Shown here piece by piece: positions 36,045-45,643 of a stretch of DNA of 64,000 nt. A model generated the notes under the pieces. It was not told where the DNA came from and searched no databases. It saw nothing but the letters and a program-made list of their open reading frames with translations. The stretch's first letter is position 1; each line of letters starts with the position of its first letter. The DNA is from Vreelandella profundi. Its GTDB lineage: Bacteria > Pseudomonadota > Gammaproteobacteria > Pseudomonadales > Halomonadaceae. The position numbers and the translations under genes are program-made. Location: contig NZ_CP077941.1 in assembly GCF_019722725.1 (NCBI RefSeq), positions 2,852,001 through 2,916,000 on the forward strand, written 5' to 3'.

Positions 36045-37070
36045 ATGAAAAAAGTACGCCTAACTGCTTCCGTAGCCGCCATCATGGCTGGCTCTGCCTT
36101 TGCGAGCAGCGCTCTTGCTGACGCGGTCAACATTTACTCTGCTCGCCATTATGATTCTGATGAAATTCTTTACAAAGCGTTCACTGATGAGACCGGCATT
36201 GATGTAAACGTGCTGGAAGGCGACTCAGATCAACTGATGGAGCGTATGCAGCGCGAAGGTATCGCCAGCCCTGCTGACGTAATGCTGACGGTAGATGCCG
36301 GCCGCCTATGGCGCGCAGAGGAAGACGGACTTTTCCAAAGCGTTGATTCTGAAGTGCTTAATGATCGTATCCCAGCGTCAATGCGTGATCCTGAAGGCTT
36401 ATGGTTTGGTTTTAGCCAGCGTGCACGGGTAATTTTATACAACCGTGAAAACTTCGACCCCAGCCAGCTGGAAAGCTACGAAGACCTTGCTGACCCGCAG
36501 TTTGAAGGCCAAGTGTGCATCCGCTCTTCAAACAATATTTACAATCAGTCGCTGCTTGCCTCGATGATTGAGCACCACGGCGAAGAAGGCGCGCAAGAGT
36601 GGGCACAGGGCGTTGTGAATAATATGGCGCGCACGCCTGAAGGCGGCGACAGCGACCAAATTCTGGGCGTGGCCAGCGGCGAATGTAACCTAGCCGTGGC
36701 TAACCACTATTACTATGTGCGTATGCTTCACTCCGATGACCAAGCAGAGCGCGATGCAGCACGTAAAGTAGGGATTATTTTCCCTAATCAAAACGATCGT
36801 GGAACGCACATTAACGTGGGCGGTGCGGGTCTAGTCGCCAATGCTCAGAACCCTGAAAATGGTATTCGGTTCTTAGAATTCCTCGCCTCTGATGCTGCTC
36901 AGGAAGTGCTTGCCGAGCGTAACTACGAGTTCCCGGTAGTGGCAGGCGTTAAAAAAGACCCGGTACTTGAATCATGGGGCGACTTCAAAAAAGACGACCT
37001 GAACATGAGCGTGCTGGGTGAAAACAACCCTGAAGCCATCCGCATCTTTGATCGCGTCGGCTGGCGTTAA
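36045..37070 (+). CDS. fbpA: Ferric-iron ABC transporter substrate-binding protein (FbpA-like)
   Basis: This periplasmic transferrin-like iron receptor has 341 residues. The start at 36045 gives a clean signal peptide (MKKVRLTASVAAIMAGSAFA, cleaved after SSALA); longer upstream starts produce a non-family leader. The mature protein begins DAVNIYSARHYDSDE, typical of FbpA/SfuA. The paired iron-binding Tyr residues are in ANHYYYVRM near residue 220, and a family block LADPQFEGQVCIRSSNNIYNQSL is present. It is divergent from fbpC, with the shared 225-bp intergenic region holding a Fur-like site. A strong terminator follows. Confidence 0.95.
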   Translation: MKKVRLTASVAAIMAGSAFASSALADAVNIYSARHYDSDEILYKAFTDETGIDVNVLEGDSDQLMERMQREGIASPADVMLTVDAGRLWRAEEDGLFQSVDSEVLNDRIPASMRDPEGLWFGFSQRARVILYNRENFDPSQLESYEDLADPQFEGQVCIRSSNNIYNQSLLASMIEHHGEEGAQEWAQGVVNNMARTPEGGDSDQILGVASGECNLAVANHYYYVRMLHSDDQAERDAARKVGIIFPNQNDRGTHINVGGAGLVANAQNPENGIRFLEFLASDAAQEVLAERNYEFPVVAGVKKDPVLESWGDFKKDDLNMSVLGENNPEAIRIFDRVGWR

Positions 37071-37094
37071 ACGCTAAACATTACGTTTATACCT

Positions 37095-37126
37095 AACACC
37101 CCCGCAGCCTAGGCTGCGGGGGTGTT
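37095..37126. terminator. Bidirectional hairpin between fbpA and polA
   Basis: AACACCCCCGCAGCC and its exact complement form a perfect 15-bp inverted repeat with only two bases between arms. It separates two convergent genes. The T-rich tail is weak on both strands. Confidence 0.7.
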
Positions 37127-37152
37127 GCGTTTAAGATCACATGCGCATCAAC

Positions 37153-39927
37153 TTAATGAGCCTCATCCCAGTTAGCGCCGCTTGCTGCTTCCACAATCAG
37201 CGCCACTTTTAGCTTGGCGGCGCCCTGCATACACGCTTGAACCTGCTCGATAAACGTATCGACCTGCTTCTCGGCCACTTCAAACACCAGCTCATCGTGT
37301 ACCTGCATCACCATCAGCGCATCAAACTCGCCTTGGGCTAACCACGCATCCACATCAATCATAGCCTGCTTGATAATATCGGCGGCCGTGCCCTGCATCG
37401 GCGCATTAATCGCGGTACGCTCAGCACCTTGGCGACGATTACGGTTCTGCGAATGAATCTCCGGCAGATACAGCCGTCGACCCAGCACGGTTTCAACAAA
37501 GCCATCTTCAGCCGCCTGAACGCGAATACGCTCCATGTAACGGGCAACGCCCGGGTAGCGGTCGAAGTAGCGATCAATATAGGTCTGAGCCTGGTTGCGA
37601 TCAATGTGCAGTTGGCGCGAAAGCCCCCAGGCGCTCATCCCATAGATCAGCCCGAAGTTGATTGCCTTGGCGCTGCGGCGCTGGTCACCGGACACTTTCT
37701 CAAGCGAGGTACCGAACACTTCCGCCGCCGTGGCGGTGTGGATATCGCGCCCTTCAGCAAACGCTTCCAGCAGTCCTTTATCTTCTGAAAGGTGCGCCAT
37801 AATACGCAGCTCAATTTGCGAATAGTCGGCGGCCACAATGCGATAGCCGGGCCGGGCAATGAACGCCTGACGGATTTTGCGGCCTTCTTCGGTACGAATA
37901 GGGATATTCTGTAAGTTGGGGTCCGACGATGACAGCCTTCCTGTGGCGGTCACCGCTTGGTGATAGCTAGTATGCACTCGCCCAGTGGCTTTATTGAGCA
38001 GTCGTGGCAGTTTATCCGTGTAGGTGGATTTCAGCTTAGCAAGGCCACGATGCTGCATGATGACTTTGGGCAGCGGAAAATCCAGCGCCAGCTCTTCTAG
38101 CACGCCTTCCGCCGTTGAAGGTGCACCTTTAGGCGTTTTCTTGAGCACCGGGATTTTCTGCTCTTCAAATAAAATCTGGCCCAGCTGCTTGGGCGAGCCC
38201 AGATTAAATTCACGCCCGGCAAGCTCAAATGCCTCGCGCTCTAGCTCGCGAATACGCTGATCAAGCTGCTGGCTCTGCTCGTGAAGGCGCTCGGCATCTA
38301 CCGCCACGCCGTTGCGTTCGATGCGTGAGAGCACTTTAATCAGCGGTAGCTCGATATGATCAAGTACGTCTGCCAGGCGCCCTTCGCTCTCAACCTGAGG
38401 CCGCAATGCTTCCTGCAGCCGCAGAGTGATATCCACATCTTCGCAGGCGTAAGGAGCCGCCTGTTCCAAGGCAATCTGGTTAAAGGTCAGCTGCTTGGCA
38501 CCTTTACCGGCAATCTCCTCAAAAGAAATGGTCTTTTCGCCTAAATACTTCAGCGCCAGCGAATCCATATCATGCCGCGTGGCGGTGGAGTTAAGCACAT
38601 AGGACGCCAGCATGGTGTCGGCAAACGGACCCGCGACGGAAATAGCATAGTTGGCCAGTACGGAAATATCGTACTTAAGATTTTGGCCAATCTTGGTCTT
38701 ACTCGAGTCTTCTAACAGCGGTTTTAACGCGGCCAGCACCGCTTTGCGGTCAAGCTGTGCTGGAGCATCTAGATAGTCATGCGCAAGCGGAATATAGGCC
38801 GCCTCACCCGCCTCAAGAGCCAGGCCAACGCCGACAATTTCTGCATCCATGTAGTTGAGGCTGGTAGTTTCCAGATCAAAACAGAAGCGCTCAGCTTTGT
38901 TTAGCCGCTCAAGCCAGCGTTCGAAATCCGCCTGTTCGAGAATGACCTGATCGTCACGCGGGGCACTGGCACTTTGTACCTCGCTCACGGCCTCCTCAAC
39001 GCTTGAGGGCGCTGGCTCACCGCCCTTAACGTCATCGACGCCTGCGTCTTTGCCTTCCAGCAATTCGCTCAGCCACTGGCGAAACTCCATCTCTTTATAC
39101 AGCGTCACCAGCGCTTCGCGGTCGGGGTGCGCTATATCCAAATCATCCAAACCCACCGGTAGCTCGCAGTCGACTTTAATGGTCGCCAGCTGATAGGAGA
39201 GAAACGCCTGCTCGCGGTGCTCTTCAAGCTTTTTAGGCAGCGTCTTCGCGCCCCTGAAAGTAAGCGTGGCTACGCGCTCTAAATCAGCGTAAATAGTGTC
39301 CAAACCGCCGCCCATGCCTTGCAGTAAGCCAATAGCGGTTTTTTCACCCACGCCAGGCACACCGGGAATGTTATCGACTTTGTCTCCCATCAGGGCGAGA
39401 AAATCGATAATCAGCGCCGGCGGTAGGCCGAACTTTCCTTCCACGCCGGCCTCGTCTAGCGTTTCATCCTTCATGGTATTGACCAGCGTGATATGGGCAT
39501 TGACCAGCTGCGCCATATCTTTATCGCCGGTCGAAATCACCGCATCGCGACCGGCCTGAGTGGCGTGATGGGCCAGCGTACCAATCACGTCATCGGCTTC
39601 GACGCCCTCAATGCAGAGCAACGGCAGGCCCAATGCTTGCACGCAGGCGTGCAGCGGCGCGATTTGGCTGCGTAAATCGTCGGGCATGGGCGGACGATGG
39701 GCTTTATAGTCGCTGTACATATCATCGCGGAAGGTTTTTCCCGGCGCGTCGAACACCACCGCCATAGGGCTTTGCGGGTAATCTTTGATCAGCCGTTTGA
39801 GCATATTCAGCACGCCTTTTACCGCGCCGGTGGGCTGGCCCGTAGCGGTTGTGAGCGGCGGTAGCGCATGAAACGCACGGTAAAGGTAAGAAGAGCCATC
39901 AACGAGAACGATTGGAGCGCGAGCCAT
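37153..39927 (-). CDS. polA: DNA polymerase I
   Basis: PolA fills gaps and removes RNA primers in replication and repair. The 924-residue protein has all three domains. The 5'-3' exonuclease is N-terminal (VLVDGSSYLYRAFHALP, GDKVDNIPGVPGVGEKTA). The proofreading exonuclease has its first motif FCFDLETTSLN at about residue 345. The polymerase has motif A DYSQIELRIMAHL near residue 700 and motif C QVHDELVFEV near residue 875. All catalytic acids are present. The start is ATG at 39927 after GGAAC; a TTG six bases upstream is in frame but less likely. It is divergent from thrB. Confidence 0.98.
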   Translation of the reverse strand: MARAPIVLVDGSSYLYRAFHALPPLTTATGQPTGAVKGVLNMLKRLIKDYPQSPMAVVFDAPGKTFRDDMYSDYKAHRPPMPDDLRSQIAPLHACVQALGLPLLCIEGVEADDVIGTLAHHATQAGRDAVISTGDKDMAQLVNAHITLVNTMKDETLDEAGVEGKFGLPPALIIDFLALMGDKVDNIPGVPGVGEKTAIGLLQGMGGGLDTIYADLERVATLTFRGAKTLPKKLEEHREQAFLSYQLATIKVDCELPVGLDDLDIAHPDREALVTLYKEMEFRQWLSELLEGKDAGVDDVKGGEPAPSSVEEAVSEVQSASAPRDDQVILEQADFERWLERLNKAERFCFDLETTSLNYMDAEIVGVGLALEAGEAAYIPLAHDYLDAPAQLDRKAVLAALKPLLEDSSKTKIGQNLKYDISVLANYAISVAGPFADTMLASYVLNSTATRHDMDSLALKYLGEKTISFEEIAGKGAKQLTFNQIALEQAAPYACEDVDITLRLQEALRPQVESEGRLADVLDHIELPLIKVLSRIERNGVAVDAERLHEQSQQLDQRIRELEREAFELAGREFNLGSPKQLGQILFEEQKIPVLKKTPKGAPSTAEGVLEELALDFPLPKVIMQHRGLAKLKSTYTDKLPRLLNKATGRVHTSYHQAVTATGRLSSSDPNLQNIPIRTEEGRKIRQAFIARPGYRIVAADYSQIELRIMAHLSEDKGLLEAFAEGRDIHTATAAEVFGTSLEKVSGDQRRSAKAINFGLIYGMSAWGLSRQLHIDRNQAQTYIDRYFDRYPGVARYMERIRVQAAEDGFVETVLGRRLYLPEIHSQNRNRRQGAERTAINAPMQGTAADIIKQAMIDVDAWLAQGEFDALMVMQVHDELVFEVAEKQVDTFIEQVQACMQGAAKLKVALIVEAASGANWDEAH

Positions 39928-40105
39928 AACCAAGTTCCATGTTTAAAAATGAAGTGTAAAAAAGCCGTGCTAAAAAGAGTTACCACATGATACGCGTTGC
40001 GCCAGCTACCGGTAGAGGCAATCCGACTATCTAATAACAACAAGGCTGCCAACTAAGCTTTCAAGCCGCTACAATAACGGGCTTAGCAATCTGGGCGAGA
40101 TTCTG

Positions 40106-41065
40106 ATGGCTGTATTCACCCCGCTGAGCGACGCACAGGTCGCCGCGTTTTTAGACAAGTTTGATGTGGGCAGCTTCGTTTCCCTTCAGGGAGTCGCAGG
40201 CGGCACCGAAAACTCGACTTTTTTTGTGACCACCGACCGGCGCGAGCTCGTGTTAACTCTGTTCGAGCAGGGTGAGCACGAAGAGCTGCCGTTCTTTGTA
40301 GAACTGCTGGACTATTTAGATGAACACCGTTTACCGGTCCCGGGTACGATTCATGACCGCGACGGCATTGCGCTGCATAGCCTGGAAGGCAAACCGGCTC
40401 TGTTATTTCCACGGCTGCCTGGCCGCCATCCCGAAGCGCCTAACCTAGCCCAATGCCACGCCTTGGGCGATACATTGGGTCGCCTGCACGTGGTGTCAAA
40501 GCACTTTCACGGTCACCGTCCTAATCCGCGTGACCTGACCTGGCTACAGGTGATGCACCACAAGGTGCTGAGCTATTTAAGCCCTGCGGATCAAACGTTG
40601 ATGAAAAATGAAGTCGACGATTTTGAGAGCGCTTTTATCCAGTACGGTGAGCTGCCTCAAGGTGCCCTGCACGGTGATCTATTTCGCGACAATACGCTCT
40701 TTGAGGGTGACCAACTTGGCGGTATTATCGACTTTTACAACGGCTGCACCGGCGACCTGCTGTTTGACCTAGCGATAGTCGTCAACGACTGGGCATCGAA
40801 CGATGATGGCTCGCTGAATGCCGAGCGCTACGACGCACTGTTGAATGCCTACCAGGCACGTCGCCCGTTAACGTTTGACGAGCGTGCTCTGTGGCCAACG
40901 ATGCTGCGTGTGACGGCGCTGCGCTACTGGCTATCTCGGCTGCTGGTGGTTTACGTTGACCCGCCAGCCCACGATTTGACGCCTCATGATCCCGAGCGTT
41001 TCCGAACCATTTTAAATGCGCGCATTGCCCACGGTGCGCTGCCGCTGCCTGAGGTTTCTGCATGA
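40106..41065 (+). CDS. thrB: Homoserine kinase (protein kinase-like fold)
   Basis: This 319-residue enzyme phosphorylates homoserine in threonine synthesis. It belongs to the aminoglycoside phosphotransferase-like ThrB type found in pseudomonads and rhizobia, not the GHMP type of E. coli. Recognised motifs are GGTENSTFFVTTD (nucleotide loop), ALHGDLFRDNTLF with the catalytic Asp near residue 191, and GIIDFYNGC (metal Asp). Length matches this ThrB type. The stop overlaps speA by ATGA. It is divergent from polA, as in pseudomonads. Confidence 0.94.
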   Translation: MAVFTPLSDAQVAAFLDKFDVGSFVSLQGVAGGTENSTFFVTTDRRELVLTLFEQGEHEELPFFVELLDYLDEHRLPVPGTIHDRDGIALHSLEGKPALLFPRLPGRHPEAPNLAQCHALGDTLGRLHVVSKHFHGHRPNPRDLTWLQVMHHKVLSYLSPADQTLMKNEVDDFESAFIQYGELPQGALHGDLFRDNTLFEGDQLGGIIDFYNGCTGDLLFDLAIVVNDWASNDDGSLNAERYDALLNAYQARRPLTFDERALWPTMLRVTALRYWLSRLLVVYVDPPAHDLTPHDPERFRTILNARIAHGALPLPEVSA

Positions 41066-42990
41066 GTGTAATGGCCACTACTAGCCCTGCGCTGCGCGCT
41101 CGACGCACCTGGAATATCGATCAATGGGGCAGCGGCTATTTTGATGTCGACGACGCAGGCCAAGCCCTAGTACGCCCGCTGGGTAGCGATGCCGAAGGCC
41201 CCGCCCTGCCATTGAGCGGACTGGTTCGCCAACTGCAAAGTGCCGGGCTGCGTCTGCCGGTGCTGGTGCGCTTTAGCGATATTCTTCACGACCGCGTTGA
41301 GCAGCTTTGCGGCGCGTTTGATTCTGCCATGAGCGATTGCGAGTACCAGGGCGGCTATACCGCGGTTTACCCTATTAAAGTGAACCAGCAGCGCCGTGTG
41401 GTCGAAGAGATTTTAGCCACCGCCGAGCGCGGCAACGGCCGCGTGGGGCTGGAAGCAGGCAGTAAGCCAGAGCTTTTGGCGGTACTGGCGCTTTCCGACG
41501 GCGGTTCCTCGTTGATTGTTTGCAACGGCTATAAAGACCGCGAATACGTACGCTTAGCGCTGCTGGGAGAAAAGCTTGGCCATAAGGTTTATCTCGTGGT
41601 CGAAAAGCTTTCTGAGCTGCAGATGATCTTAGAAGAGGCCCGCGAGCTTGACGTTATTCCCCGCATTGGCCTGCGCGCCCGCCTGGCCTCCGTTGGTAAA
41701 GGCAAATGGCAGAACACCGGCGGCGAAAAGTCTAAGTTCGGGCTGACCGCTAGCCAAATTCTCGAGGTCGTAGACACCCTTCGTCATCAGGATGCGCTGG
41801 AAAGCCTGCAGTTAGTGCACTTTCATCTGGGTTCTCAGATCGCCAACATTCGTGATATTCAACGCGGATTACGCGAGTGCGCGCGCTTCTACCAAAACTT
41901 GATGGAACTAGGTGCGCCCATCGACACCGTGGACGTCGGTGGCGGCCTAGGCATCGACTACGAAGGCACGCGCTCGCGCAGCTTTTGCTCGGCCAACTAC
42001 TCGATGCGTGAATACGCACGCAACGTGGTGAGCGCCTTTGCTCAGCTTTGCCAAGAGTCGGGGCTGCCACAGCCTCATCTGATCAGTGAGTCCGGCCGTG
42101 CGCTAACCGCCCACCACGCGGTGCTTATCACCAATGTCATTGGTGAAGAGCGCATCGACGACACGCCGCCCGAGCGACCTGTATCAGCAGAAAACCAAGA
42201 AGATCCTCAAGTGGAGCTACTGTGGCGGGTGTTTGAGCAGTTAGCGACCACCCAAGAGCCGCGCATGCTGGTAGAAGCATGGCATGACCTGCTGCAAGCC
42301 GTAAGTGAGCTGCAGGATCGTTTTGTGATGGGGTTAAGCGATATAACCGCTCGCGCTGAAGGCGAACGGGTTTACATGGCGGCCTGCGCGCGACTGCGTA
42401 CCCAGCTTGATACCCGCAACCGCGCCCATCGCGAAATCATGGATGAGCTGGCGGAAAAGCTCGCCGACAAGCTGTTCGTTAACTTTTCACTTTTTCAGTC
42501 GGTACCTGATGTTTGGGGCATTGAGCAGATTTTCCCAGTGCTTCCCCTCAGCGGGCTTGATCAAGCGCCCACTCGCCGAGCCGTCATTCAAGATATCACC
42601 TGCGATTCCGACGGCCGCATCGACAGCTACGTTGATGGCCAAGGGGTAGAAAGCACGCTGCCTCTGCCAGAATGGACGTCGGATGACGAGCGCTGGCTGG
42701 GGTTCTTCTTGGTGGGTGCCTACCAGGAAATTCTCGGCGACCTGCACAACCTGTTTGGCGACACCGACTCTGTTGATGCCGCGCTCAATGCAGACGGCGA
42801 ATGGACGCTTTCGAACCCGCAGGCAGGTGACTCGGTCGCAGACGTGCTGGCGTACGTTAACTTCAATGCCAACGTGCTCAAGCAAAAGCTGACCGACCAA
42901 CTGGCGGCCAGCGGTTTTTCTGCCGATGAGCAGGCGGGCTTTGCGGCAAGTTTGAGCGAAGGCCTTGAGGGATACACCTATCTTGAATAG
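41062..42990 (+). CDS. speA: Biosynthetic arginine decarboxylase
   Basis: SpeA converts arginine to agmatine, the first step of one route to putrescine and spermidine. The 642-residue protein is a fold-type III PLP enzyme. The PLP-binding Lys is in AVYPIKVNQQRRVVEEI (about residue 106), and other blocks are LEAGSKPELLAVLAL, LVHFHLGSQIANI, VDVGGGLGIDYEGTRS and ISESGRALTAHHAVL. The segment CDSDGRIDSYVDG carries the catalytic Cys-Asp pair. Its start overlaps the thrB stop, an unusual coupling of threonine and polyamine pathways, with no agmatinase gene nearby. Confidence 0.97.
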   Translation: MSVMATTSPALRARRTWNIDQWGSGYFDVDDAGQALVRPLGSDAEGPALPLSGLVRQLQSAGLRLPVLVRFSDILHDRVEQLCGAFDSAMSDCEYQGGYTAVYPIKVNQQRRVVEEILATAERGNGRVGLEAGSKPELLAVLALSDGGSSLIVCNGYKDREYVRLALLGEKLGHKVYLVVEKLSELQMILEEARELDVIPRIGLRARLASVGKGKWQNTGGEKSKFGLTASQILEVVDTLRHQDALESLQLVHFHLGSQIANIRDIQRGLRECARFYQNLMELGAPIDTVDVGGGLGIDYEGTRSRSFCSANYSMREYARNVVSAFAQLCQESGLPQPHLISESGRALTAHHAVLITNVIGEERIDDTPPERPVSAENQEDPQVELLWRVFEQLATTQEPRMLVEAWHDLLQAVSELQDRFVMGLSDITARAEGERVYMAACARLRTQLDTRNRAHREIMDELAEKLADKLFVNFSLFQSVPDVWGIEQIFPVLPLSGLDQAPTRRAVIQDITCDSDGRIDSYVDGQGVESTLPLPEWTSDDERWLGFFLVGAYQEILGDLHNLFGDTDSVDAALNADGEWTLSNPQAGDSVADVLAYVNFNANVLKQKLTDQLAASGFSADEQAGFAASLSEGLEGYTYLE

Positions 42991-43026
42991 CGTGGTGTAA
43001 ATACGCGGGTTACAACGTTCCAAACT

Positions 43027-43059
43027 AGAAACGCCACTCTGATGCAGAGTGGCGTTTCT
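43027..43059. terminator. Strong hairpin between speA and the FAH-family gene
   Basis: AGAAACGCCACTCTG pairs perfectly over 15 bp with its complement around an ATG loop. It ends speA transcription and could act on the convergent gene too. Confidence 0.8.
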
Positions 43060-43127
43060 ATTGGGCTTGGCGGTAGGTTGAGCTTAGCGACAAATGGGTT
43101 TAGCAATAGCGCTTATTCAACCACTGA

Positions 43128-43793
43128 TTACTCAACGACGCTGGTTTCGATTTCTAAACCACCGGTCAACGTAAAGCGCAGCGATGAGCCACGCACCAGC
43201 TCACCAACGCCTGACGGCGTGCCGGTCAAAATGACATCGCCTGGCTCTAGGGTAAAGTGGCGGCTCATTTCTGCTACCAGCGTGGGAACGGCGAAAATCA
43301 TATCGGCGCCTTCACCGTGCTGACGTTCTTCCCCGTCAATTTCAAGCGTAAATTGCAGCGCGTTCCAGTTGGGAACACGGCTTAGCGGTAAAAAAGGCGA
43401 AAGAGGGCAAGCGCCATCGAAGGCCTTGGCAATTTCCCAAGGGTGCCCTTTCTCTTTAAGCTTTGCCTGAACATCACGCAGCGTCAGGTCCATCGCTAAA
43501 CCAATCCCAACGATGGCGCGCTCGGCTTCATCTTGAGTAGCATGGGTTAACGTCTCGCCTACCAGCAGCGCAAGCTCTGCTTCATAATGGACGTCGCCAC
43601 GAGAAAAAGGCGGATCTAGCGGCTTGGTTAAATCCACCACGCTGGTCGACGGCTTAATAAACAGCAGCGGCTCAGTGGGAATAGGATTATCTAATTCTTT
43701 CGCGTGTTCGGCATAATTGCGGCCAATGCAGATGACTTTGCCCAGCGCGTGGGGAAATTCCTGACCATCTGTAAACTGTAGAACAAAACTCAT
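43128..43793 (-). CDS. Fumarylacetoacetate hydrolase-family protein (YcgM-like)
   Basis: This 221-residue enzyme of the FAH superfamily resembles E. coli YcgM and human FAHD1 (acylpyruvase/oxaloacetate decarboxylase). The metal and active-site pattern includes KVICIGRNYAEHAKELDN, PLLFIKPSTSVVDL, HYEAELALLVGE (two metal-binding Glu) and AMDLTLRDVQAKLKEKGHPW. Near the end is GDVILTGTPSGVGEL. The start at 43793 gives the usual MSFVLQF beginning, with GGAG about ten bases before; seven residues further upstream lack support. The substrate is not known with certainty. Confidence 0.9.
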   Translation of the reverse strand: MSFVLQFTDGQEFPHALGKVICIGRNYAEHAKELDNPIPTEPLLFIKPSTSVVDLTKPLDPPFSRGDVHYEAELALLVGETLTHATQDEAERAIVGIGLAMDLTLRDVQAKLKEKGHPWEIAKAFDGACPLSPFLPLSRVPNWNALQFTLEIDGEERQHGEGADMIFAVPTLVAEMSRHFTLEPGDVILTGTPSGVGELVRGSSLRFTLTGGLEIETSVVE

Positions 43794-43917
43794 GGCGGGT
43801 ATTCTCCTTCTCATTATGCGTGTCGCTTTCGCAACGACAGGCGCAACAGTCTACCCCACCTATGCACAGGTTCCACCGATTTTAGCCCTGAATCTTCACA
43901 TGATAAGGAATAACACG

Positions 43918-44376
43918 TTGAAACGACTGCTCGCTTTTTCTATTTGTATCAGCGCTTTATTGATCACCGCTGGCTGCACCGCTGCCTCAACGGATAATGC
44001 AAAGTCCAACGAGCGCCCTGATAAATCGCTCATCAACACCTACTGGAAACTCGTGACGCTTGATGACAAACAGATCATCACTCAAGAGAATTCTCGTGAA
44101 GCCCACTTTGTTCTTCATCAAGAAGCCTCGCGCCTAGCCGGCGCTACCGGCTGCAACTCACTGATGGGAAGCTACCTTGCGCAGAATGAGCGCATCGAAT
44201 TCAACCAAGTGGCCACCACTAGAATGGCCTGCCCACCGCCCCAGATGGAAACCGAGCAAGGCTTTTTAGCGACGCTTGAACAAACCGCACAATGGCGTGT
44301 AGACGGCGATACGCTGGTGCTTTCTGATGACCAAGGCGAGCCGCTGGCTCACTTTCAGGCGGTGCATCTTTATTAG
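43918..44376 (+). CDS. META-domain lipoprotein (HslJ-like)
   Basis: This 152-residue lipoprotein precursor starts at TTG 43918, eight bases after AAGGA. That start gives a clean signal peptide (MKRLLAFSICISALLITAGC, lipobox Cys20), whereas the upstream ATG codons place long non-family sequence before it. The META domain (PF03724) occupies about residues 40-150, with INTYWKLVTLDDKQI, ATGCNSLMGSYL, TTRMACPPPQMETEQGFLATL and LVLSDDQGEPLAHF. META proteins such as HslJ are outer-membrane lipoproteins associated with heat and novobiocin response. Function here unknown; monocistronic. Confidence 0.85.
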   Translation: MKRLLAFSICISALLITAGCTAASTDNAKSNERPDKSLINTYWKLVTLDDKQIITQENSREAHFVLHQEASRLAGATGCNSLMGSYLAQNERIEFNQVATTRMACPPPQMETEQGFLATLEQTAQWRVDGDTLVLSDDQGEPLAHFQAVHLY

Positions 44377-44453
44377 CGTTTGAGCCAAAGCGCATAATTA
44401 AGCCAAACCCCTGCCCAATGCTTTGCATGAGGCAGTGGCATTTGTGCGCGAAC

Positions 44454-45512
44454 TTAAGGAATGATTTTTTCTTCCTTAAGCCGGGTAAACAGATCAAAGA
44501 ACGCGGCACGCGTTTCACGGAAATGATCAAATCCATAGTCGCGTGATTTCGTCGTATCGTTGACGCATTCTTGGTCGCGACCAAGATCCGCATCTGTATG
44601 CCACCAGGATGCCAATTTGCTGACATCCGGCTCCACGAGCGCGTTTTTCTGAGCAATATCGCGCCAGATAGAGTCAGCATCTTTCATTTGCTCGTCAAGT
44701 GGCTGCGGTGTTTCAGGGCAGTCAGCCACTTCAAGGCCGAAGTACTCACCAATCTCACGCCACATCCGGCGCCAGCGGAAGACATCGCCATTGACCGTAT
44801 TGAAGGCCTGGTTGGCAGCCCCTGGCGTCGTGGCAGCCCATTCCATTTGGCGTGCTAACACAAGCGCATCGGTCATATCGGTCAGTGCATTCCACTGAAT
44901 TTGAGAGCCGGGAAACACGAACGGCTTGCCTGTCGCCTTGCAGATAGAAGCGTACACAGCAATGGTGGTGCCCATGTTCATAGCGTTGCCGCGCGCATTG
45001 CCAATCACGGTATGCGGACGGTGCACGTTCCAGGAAAAACCATGGCGCTCAGCCGTTTCAAACATCACATCTTCTAGCGCGTAGTAGAAGTTGTCGCCTG
45101 GCACACGGGGCTCAGATTCTCTGAAGGGGGTTTCAATACGCCCACTTCCGTAGGCCTCGAACGAACCCAAATACTGCTTCGTCCCAGTCACCAGTGAAGC
45201 GTGTTGCAGCTGATCGCTGTCGAGCGCCTCAAACAAATGACGCATCATGGTGCTGTTAGCCTCGACGTTGGCTTTTTCGTTGTCACGCCGAATCCAGGTG
45301 CAGTAAAAAACATGAGTGATGGGCAGGCCGTTGAGCGCCTTGTCGGTCGCCTGCTTATCCATTAGGTCAGCGGCGACGGGGATGATACCGCTCTGCTCAG
45401 GGGCACTGCGCGAGAGGCCGTAGACGGCCCAACCGCTGGCCACTAAATAAGCGGCAAGATTACCGCCGGTAATGCCGGTGGCGCCGACAACAAGTGCTGT
45501 GCCTTTACGCAT
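44454..45512 (-). CDS. PRISE-type NAD(P)-dependent reductase (SDR superfamily)
   Basis: This is a 352-residue extended short-chain dehydrogenase related to plant progesterone 5-beta-reductase and iridoid synthase. The dinucleotide site is VVGATGITGGNLAAYL. The catalytic Lys lies in VTGTKQYLGSF and the Tyr in NFYYALEDVMFE, both with the PRISE spacing, plus the family phrase WNVHRPHTVIGNARGN. Bacterial members reduce alpha,beta-unsaturated carbonyl compounds. The start at 45512 has GAGAG upstream; the longer frame starting at 45590 would run toward the divergent LysR promoter. A LysR regulator lies 131 bp away in the opposite direction. Confidence 0.9.
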   Translation of the reverse strand: MRKGTALVVGATGITGGNLAAYLVASGWAVYGLSRSAPEQSGIIPVAADLMDKQATDKALNGLPITHVFYCTWIRRDNEKANVEANSTMMRHLFEALDSDQLQHASLVTGTKQYLGSFEAYGSGRIETPFRESEPRVPGDNFYYALEDVMFETAERHGFSWNVHRPHTVIGNARGNAMNMGTTIAVYASICKATGKPFVFPGSQIQWNALTDMTDALVLARQMEWAATTPGAANQAFNTVNGDVFRWRRMWREIGEYFGLEVADCPETPQPLDEQMKDADSIWRDIAQKNALVEPDVSKLASWWHTDADLGRDQECVNDTTKSRDYGFDHFRETRAAFFDLFTRLKEEKIIP

Positions 45513-45643
45513 AATGGGTACTCTCTTTGAATGTCTATGCAGACCAGGCATGTCCTGCCAAGCCGTTAGCACTATTCTGGTAGCGAACAACTATTGCTAC
45601 AATCGAAAGTATCGCAAATCTTTATTGCATAGAGCGCAACTAG

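Noticed and set aside
44219..44680. A 153-codon minus-strand frame across the META lipoprotein and reductase 3' ends
   Set aside because: It lies antisense to a clear META-domain gene and across the end of the reductase gene in another frame, and its protein is basic and Arg/Ser-rich without any family pattern.
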